Assembly (NCBI GenBank): GCA_012523545.1 | Contig: JAAYIH010000040.1 | Span: 1-62,839, forward strand | Direction: 5' to 3' | DNA from: Bacillota bacterium | Lineage (GTDB): Bacteria; Bacillota; Proteinivoracia; UBA4975 | DNA length: 62,839 nt | Shown: in pieces, positions 60,071 to 62,839 of the stretch | Layout of the letters: each line of letters opens with the position of its first letter | Numbering within the stretch: position 1 is the stretch's first letter | Translations under genes and position numbers: made by a program | Notes under the pieces: model-generated | What the model was told of the DNA's origin: nothing | The model's input: only the letters and a program-made list of their open reading frames with translations | Database searches by the model: none

Positions 60071-60700
60071 TTACAATAACCGGAACACTGCCACAACCTT
60101 GCCCAAAATAACCGCATCCCGGGAATAAATGGGGTCGTACTTGGGATTTTCCGGTTGCAATTTAATTTGATCGTCCAGTTTATAAAAACGTTTGACCGTG
60201 GCTTCGTTGTCCAACATGGCCACTACGATTTCTCCGTTTTCTGCTGTGTTCTGTTGACGCACCAGGACGATGTCGCCATCCAGAATGCCGGCGTCGCTCA
60301 TGCTGTCCCCTTTAACTCTTAAACAAAACTGCGTGGCCCCGGGTTTGGCAAAATCGGTGGGGATGTTGATATAGTCATCGATGTTTTGTTCCGCCAGAAT
60401 GGGCATGCCGGCAGCAACCCGGCCCAAAACAGGGATAGAAATGACTTCTGCGGACTCGGCAGGGGAGGGGAGAGGAGGAGGGGAGTCTTGAACCAGAATT
60501 TCAATTGCTCTGGGTTTGGTGGGATCCCTGCGAATAAAGCCCTTTTCTTCCAGTTTGCTGAGATGAGCGTGGACGGTGGAAGAGGACCGCAAACCGACCC
60601 CTTCGCCAATCTCGCGCACCGAGGGCGGATAACCGCGTTGATGAACTGACGCCTTAATGAAGTCGAGAATAGCCTGCTGGCGAGGAGTCAGACGTTTCAC
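60071..60700 (-). CDS. lexA: LexA repressor
   Basis: 209 aa. N-terminal winged helix (PSVREIGEGVGL, STVHAHLSKLEEKG), self-cleavage site A97-G98 in VAAGMPI, catalytic S133 in GDSMSDAG and K170 in ATVKRF. Represses SOS genes until RecA-DNA triggers cleavage. GTG start after AGGAGG on the minus strand. A LexA box in its promoter indicates autoregulation. Confidence 0.97.
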   Translation of the reverse strand: MKRLTPRQQAILDFIKASVHQRGYPPSVREIGEGVGLRSSSTVHAHLSKLEEKGFIRRDPTKPRAIEILVQDSPPPLPSPAESAEVISIPVLGRVAAGMPILAEQNIDDYINIPTDFAKPGATQFCLRVKGDSMSDAGILDGDIVLVRQQNTAENGEIVVAMLDNEATVKRFYKLDDQIKLQPENPKYDPIYSRDAVILGKVVAVFRLL

Positions 60701-60732
60701 GTTAAGACCTCCTGTGCAGTGGAATTTCCTAC

Positions 60733-60772
60733 ATTATAACAAATAAAAATACAAAAAGCAAACATGAGTTCG
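60733..60772 (-). promoter_or_regulatory. lexA promoter with LexA box
   Basis: Minus strand: TATAAT (60738-60733), TTTGCT 17 bases upstream, and CGAACTCATGTTTG (60772-60759), which matches CGAACRNRYGTTYG at 13 of 14 positions and overlaps the -35. Confidence 0.85.
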
Positions 60773-60857
60773 GGAAGGTTTCCAGGTCTTGGCAGGCAAA
60801 GGGTTTGGCGCATTGCAGAGCTCATTCGCGGGAATACTGTACCGGGGTGATTGCTCG

Positions 60858-61046
60858 GTGCGTAAATTTCCCTTGGAATACTATAACAAGCTGCAGCAAC
60901 CCGCCGACTGGTTCGAGTATTGGCAGGAAGATGAATTTTGGTTTGGCCGCCTGGATCCTGAAAAGCCAGCGGAACCTTTTTCCGGCCAGGAACCGGACTG
61001 GCTGGAACAGGATTACGATTTTTATAAAGCAATGTATGAGCATTGA
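60858..61046 (+). CDS. Small hypothetical protein divergent from lexA
   Basis: 62 aa from GTG 60858, which has GGGGTGA eight bases upstream; the frame is open to TTG 60789. Rich in aromatic and acidic residues (WFEYWQEDEFWFGRLDPE, DYDFYKAMYEH); no known domain and no membrane helix. It occupies the place of the SOS division inhibitor yneA in B. subtilis, facing away from lexA across a LexA box, but it lacks the LysM domain and membrane segment of YneA. A GC-rich hairpin follows it. Confidence 0.6.
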   Translation: MRKFPLEYYNKLQQPADWFEYWQEDEFWFGRLDPEKPAEPFSGQEPDWLEQDYDFYKAMYEH

Positions 61047-61053
61047 TTTTTCA

Positions 61054-61089
61054 GCCGGGAAAGCCTGAACAAGGCTTCCCGGCAATTTA
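61054..61089 (+). terminator. Hairpin after the small ORF
   Basis: GCCGGGAAAGCCT / AGGCTTCCCGGC (61054-61066, 61072-61083), one bulged A, 5-base loop, followed by AATTTAT. Confidence 0.6.
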
Positions 61090-61109
61090 TGTCACCGGTT
61101 TATGTCACC
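61086..61109 (+). repeat. Tandem direct repeat TTTATGTCACC
   Basis: Two exact copies of an 11-base sequence at 61086-61096 and 61099-61109. The reverse complement core GTGACAT occurs at 61831-61837, so these could be the ends of a decayed insertion element. Confidence 0.7.
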
Positions 61110-61837
61110 TAACTAACTTCCGATAATATATATTATGTAAAGTAGAAAAGAATCCGGGCGCAATGCAGCCTGGTTTTTTGCCCCCTCTCTTGCTTTCCAA
61201 TTCTTTCAACCTCTTTTTTTGGGCTTGTCCACTGTAAAATTGGGTCGGCGCTGTTAATTTTGCCGCATACAGCGCTAGCTTTCGTCCCGTGATTAGTTGC
61301 CCGGTTTTTTCGGCCATTTACGATGGCCATAAAAGGCATGGCCCGTTTCGGGATACCTATGACCTTACCGCGAAATTCCAGGGGCCTAAAATCGCAAAAT
61401 ACGGCCTCGTTTTTTGGCGCCCCGGGCTAATTTTTCAACGTGTGTCCGAGTAACCCCCAAATATGTGTAATTTGTTCCGGCTTAAGCTGAGATTGAATTT
61501 TGTTTTCCAGGCGACGGCATTGCCTAGACGGCAATAAGTGGCAAAACGCGTGACCATTTGCGGCGACAGTAATCTTTCTGCATTCTCTGTAATACATTTT
61601 TCCGACAATACTGGGCAAGGACCCCACCCTCTTCTTCTCCCCTGCCCTGCTCTCATCTATTCTCTGTTGGCCGCTGCAACACCTGTTGACCCATCATTTC
61701 CGGGTTGGCATGACGACATAAAATAGGGGCCGCCATCCTCTCTTGCCCTTGCAGGAGAGTTTCGGCCCAAAGCAATACCAGGAGGGGTTATACGGAATCT
61801 GTTCCAGTGTATTCGCTCTCCGGATGGCAAGTGACAT
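61086..61837. mobile_element. Possible decayed insertion element
   Basis: About 750 bases bounded by TATGTCACC repeats on the left and the inverted core GTGACAT on the right. Inside are only short broken minus-strand frames: about 61105-61317 (70 aa, basic) and 61427-61627 (66 aa, with scattered Cys/His such as YYREC and FCHLL, and a helical KPEQITHIW segment). The composition is more AT-rich and T-rich than the flanks. I cannot assign a family; simple intergenic decay is the alternative. Confidence 0.3.
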
Positions 61838-61858
61838 TTTTATATTTAATTGTACAAT
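61831..61858 (+). promoter_or_regulatory. Orphan promoter-like sequence
   Basis: GTGACA (5 of 6 to TTGACA), 16-base spacer, TACAAT (5 of 6). It points at no plus-strand gene; downstream lies the 3' end of a minus-strand gene. Confidence 0.3.
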
Positions 61859-62014
61859 AGCCCCAGGTGCGTTTCGCGCAGTTACTCCCTCATTTTAGCC
61901 AGGCGGCGAAGTCAATGCATACCCCGGGTCGCACGATCCTCCCTCCCAGAATGTAATTGTCATGCAACCGGCACGGTACAAAAAAGTGATGAAATAATGC
62001 TTGATCCCTGCCTG

Positions 62015-62839
62015 CTAGAGAACAACTTCCACTGGTCCTGCCTCGGTATAGCTTTTTATCACGGCTGGAACCCGGATGCGGTCGTCCTCATACAACTTCC
62101 TGATTAACTCGTCATTGGTCGGGTCAGCCATGGTCGCTTGCGCCAGCTTGTCCAGGAGCTGGCAGTCATCAGGTGTAAGGTCCTCATCCCGGCAATCCGC
62201 CAGTCCCCAGCTGTCCCAGGGCAACAGTTCCATTTTGTTGAGGGCGGCGATGTCCCTGACCAGGTTGCCGCGGATAAACCACAGCCCCCGCATGTCAAAG
62301 ATGCCAAATTCCCCGGGGTCGGCCCCACCTTGCCGGCACATGAACCAGGACTTGCCGGCGACAACGAATTTGTCCCGGGGGACGTCCAGGGTATCGAAAT
62401 CGATGCTCAGTACTTGCTGTTGCAGTGCATCGATTTGAGCGTCGACAAGAATCCAGCGCCCTTCTTCTTGCCGCCAGTATTCGCAGACCCAATGGTCTTC
62501 ATATTTTTCAGGCCAGAAGTAAGTGGCAAAGCCGCACCGGGCCCGGGCGGGAACGCCCTGGCTGCGCAAAATCGAGCACAGCAAGGTGGAGAAGTCGCGG
62601 CAATTGCCCGCCAGGCGCTTTTCCAATGGCCGCGGTTCGGTCAACGGCCTGGCATCCAGTTCCAATATGCGCTGCAGCATGGGCTCAGTTTTGCGCAACT
62701 GAACTTCTGCTTTGCGCTGAGCGGATAACTTCAGGCCGTAGCGCTCGGCCCAGTGGACGTGGACCACCAGGCCCTGGATTGTCTTCACCAAAGCGGCGAT
62801 GTCGGTGGGTAAGCTTGCCAGCTGTCCGCCCCATTTTCC
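62015..62839 (-). CDS. Transglutaminase-like protein (5' end outside window)
   Basis: At least 275 codons, open to the window edge (base 62839), so the start is outside; the TTG at 62791 is not a supported start because the upstream codons read sensibly (GGQLASLPTDIAALVKTIQG). Transglutaminase/protease triad visible: Cys in GNCRDFSTLLCS, His in DHWVCEYW and Asp in WILVDAQID. Such proteins in bacteria are mostly uncharacterised proteases or amide-bond enzymes. Target unknown. Confidence 0.85.
   Translation of the reverse strand, partial: GKWGGQLASLPTDIAALVKTIQGLVVHVHWAERYGLKLSAQRKAEVQLRKTEPMLQRILELDARPLTEPRPLEKRLAGNCRDFSTLLCSILRSQGVPARARCGFATYFWPEKYEDHWVCEYWRQEEGRWILVDAQIDALQQQVLSIDFDTLDVPRDKFVVAGKSWFMCRQGGADPGEFGIFDMRGLWFIRGNLVRDIAALNKMELLPWDSWGLADCRDEDLTPDDCQLLDKLAQATMADPTNDELIRKLYEDDRIRVPAVIKSYTEAGPVEVVL

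Larger units (their letters stand above)
61047..62014. other. 968-base stretch without an intact gene
   Basis: Holds the small-ORF terminator, the TTTATGTCACC repeats, the possible element remnant, a hairpin at 61727-61768 (GGGCCG/CGGCCC with inner CTCTC/GAGAG), a promoter-like GTGACA-N16-TACAAT at 61831-61858, and about 150 bases before the transglutaminase stop in which I see nothing convincing. Confidence 0.7.

Noticed and set aside
61700-61990. Possible manganese (yybP-ykoY) riboswitch on the minus strand, from GGGAGTAACTGCGCGAAACGC
   Set aside because: Only the first few bases resemble the class; the second conserved half is absent and no transporter gene follows.
1-62839. CRISPR arrays, tRNA or rRNA genes, prophage modules
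   Set aside because: No regularly spaced repeats, no clover-leaf sequences or rRNA segments, and no phage structural genes were seen on either strand.

Overview
The window looks like one chromosomal stretch of an endospore-forming, strictly anaerobic member of the class Clostridia (Peptococcaceae or Moorellaceae-like; genus not determinable by eye). Gene order for much of the left half follows the Bacillus subtilis block infB-rbfA-truB-ribF-rpsO-pnp-ylxY-ymxH-dpaAB-asd-dapG-dapA-rnjB-tepA-ylzJ-spoIIIE-ymfK-ymfM-pgsA-cinA-recA-rny-ymdB-spoVS. The sporulation genes (dpaA, dpaB, spoVS, spoVK, tepA, ymxH) point to a spore former, and the ferredoxin-dependent 2-oxoacid oxidoreductase points to anaerobic life. 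Base composition is moderately GC-rich and even, apart from an AT-richer decayed patch near 61.1-61.9 kb.

Layout. 1-6.9 kb: translation and RNA genes (infB partial, rbfA, nrnA-like, truB, ribF, rpsO, pnp). 6.9-13.4 kb: sporulation and dipicolinate/lysine branch. 13.4-23.9 kb: rnjB, tepA, ylzJ, uppP, ftsK/spoIIIE, a minus-strand P-loop ATPase, ymfK, rodZ-like, rimO, pgsA. 23.9-28.6 kb: a two-gene FtsH-like membrane protease unit, a CinA-C domain protein, a membrane metallophosphoesterase and thpR. 28.6-34.8 kb: recA (LexA box in its promoter), recX, rny with an attenuator-like leader, ymdB, spoVS (sigma-H-like promoter), a dipeptidase and a PHP phosphoesterase. 34.9-47.3 kb: a long metabolic cluster. 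47.5-59.5 kb: mnmH/selU, a hemerythrin protein (minus), miaB-mutS-mutL-methyltransferase-miaA-hfq, spoVK, ynbB and a DUF456 protein. 59.7-62.8 kb: a small unknown gene, lexA (minus) with its own LexA box, a small divergent ORF, about 1 kb without intact genes that may hold a decayed insertion element, and a partial transglutaminase-like gene (minus).

The metabolic centre is 34.9-47.3 kb: a GntR regulator, four-subunit 2-oxoacid:ferredoxin oxidoreductase (korDABC), glutamate dehydrogenase, two-subunit methylmalonyl-CoA mutase with its MeaB chaperone and epimerase, a biotin-dependent Na+-pumping methylmalonyl-CoA decarboxylase (alpha, small membrane subunit, biotin carrier, beta), and PduL. Read in order these encode glutamate -> 2-oxoglutarate -> succinyl-CoA -> methylmalonyl-CoA -> propionyl-CoA (with Na+ export) -> propionyl phosphate, i.e. 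nearly a complete glutamate-to-propionate fermentation in one cluster. The individual enzymes are known; the tight clustering with a regulator overlapping the first gene is the most coherent system seen here.

Other points for follow-up are the mutually exclusive RNA pairings upstream of rny, a structured element between pduL and mnmH that folds better on the minus strand, and the FtsH-like protease with its unknown membrane partner.
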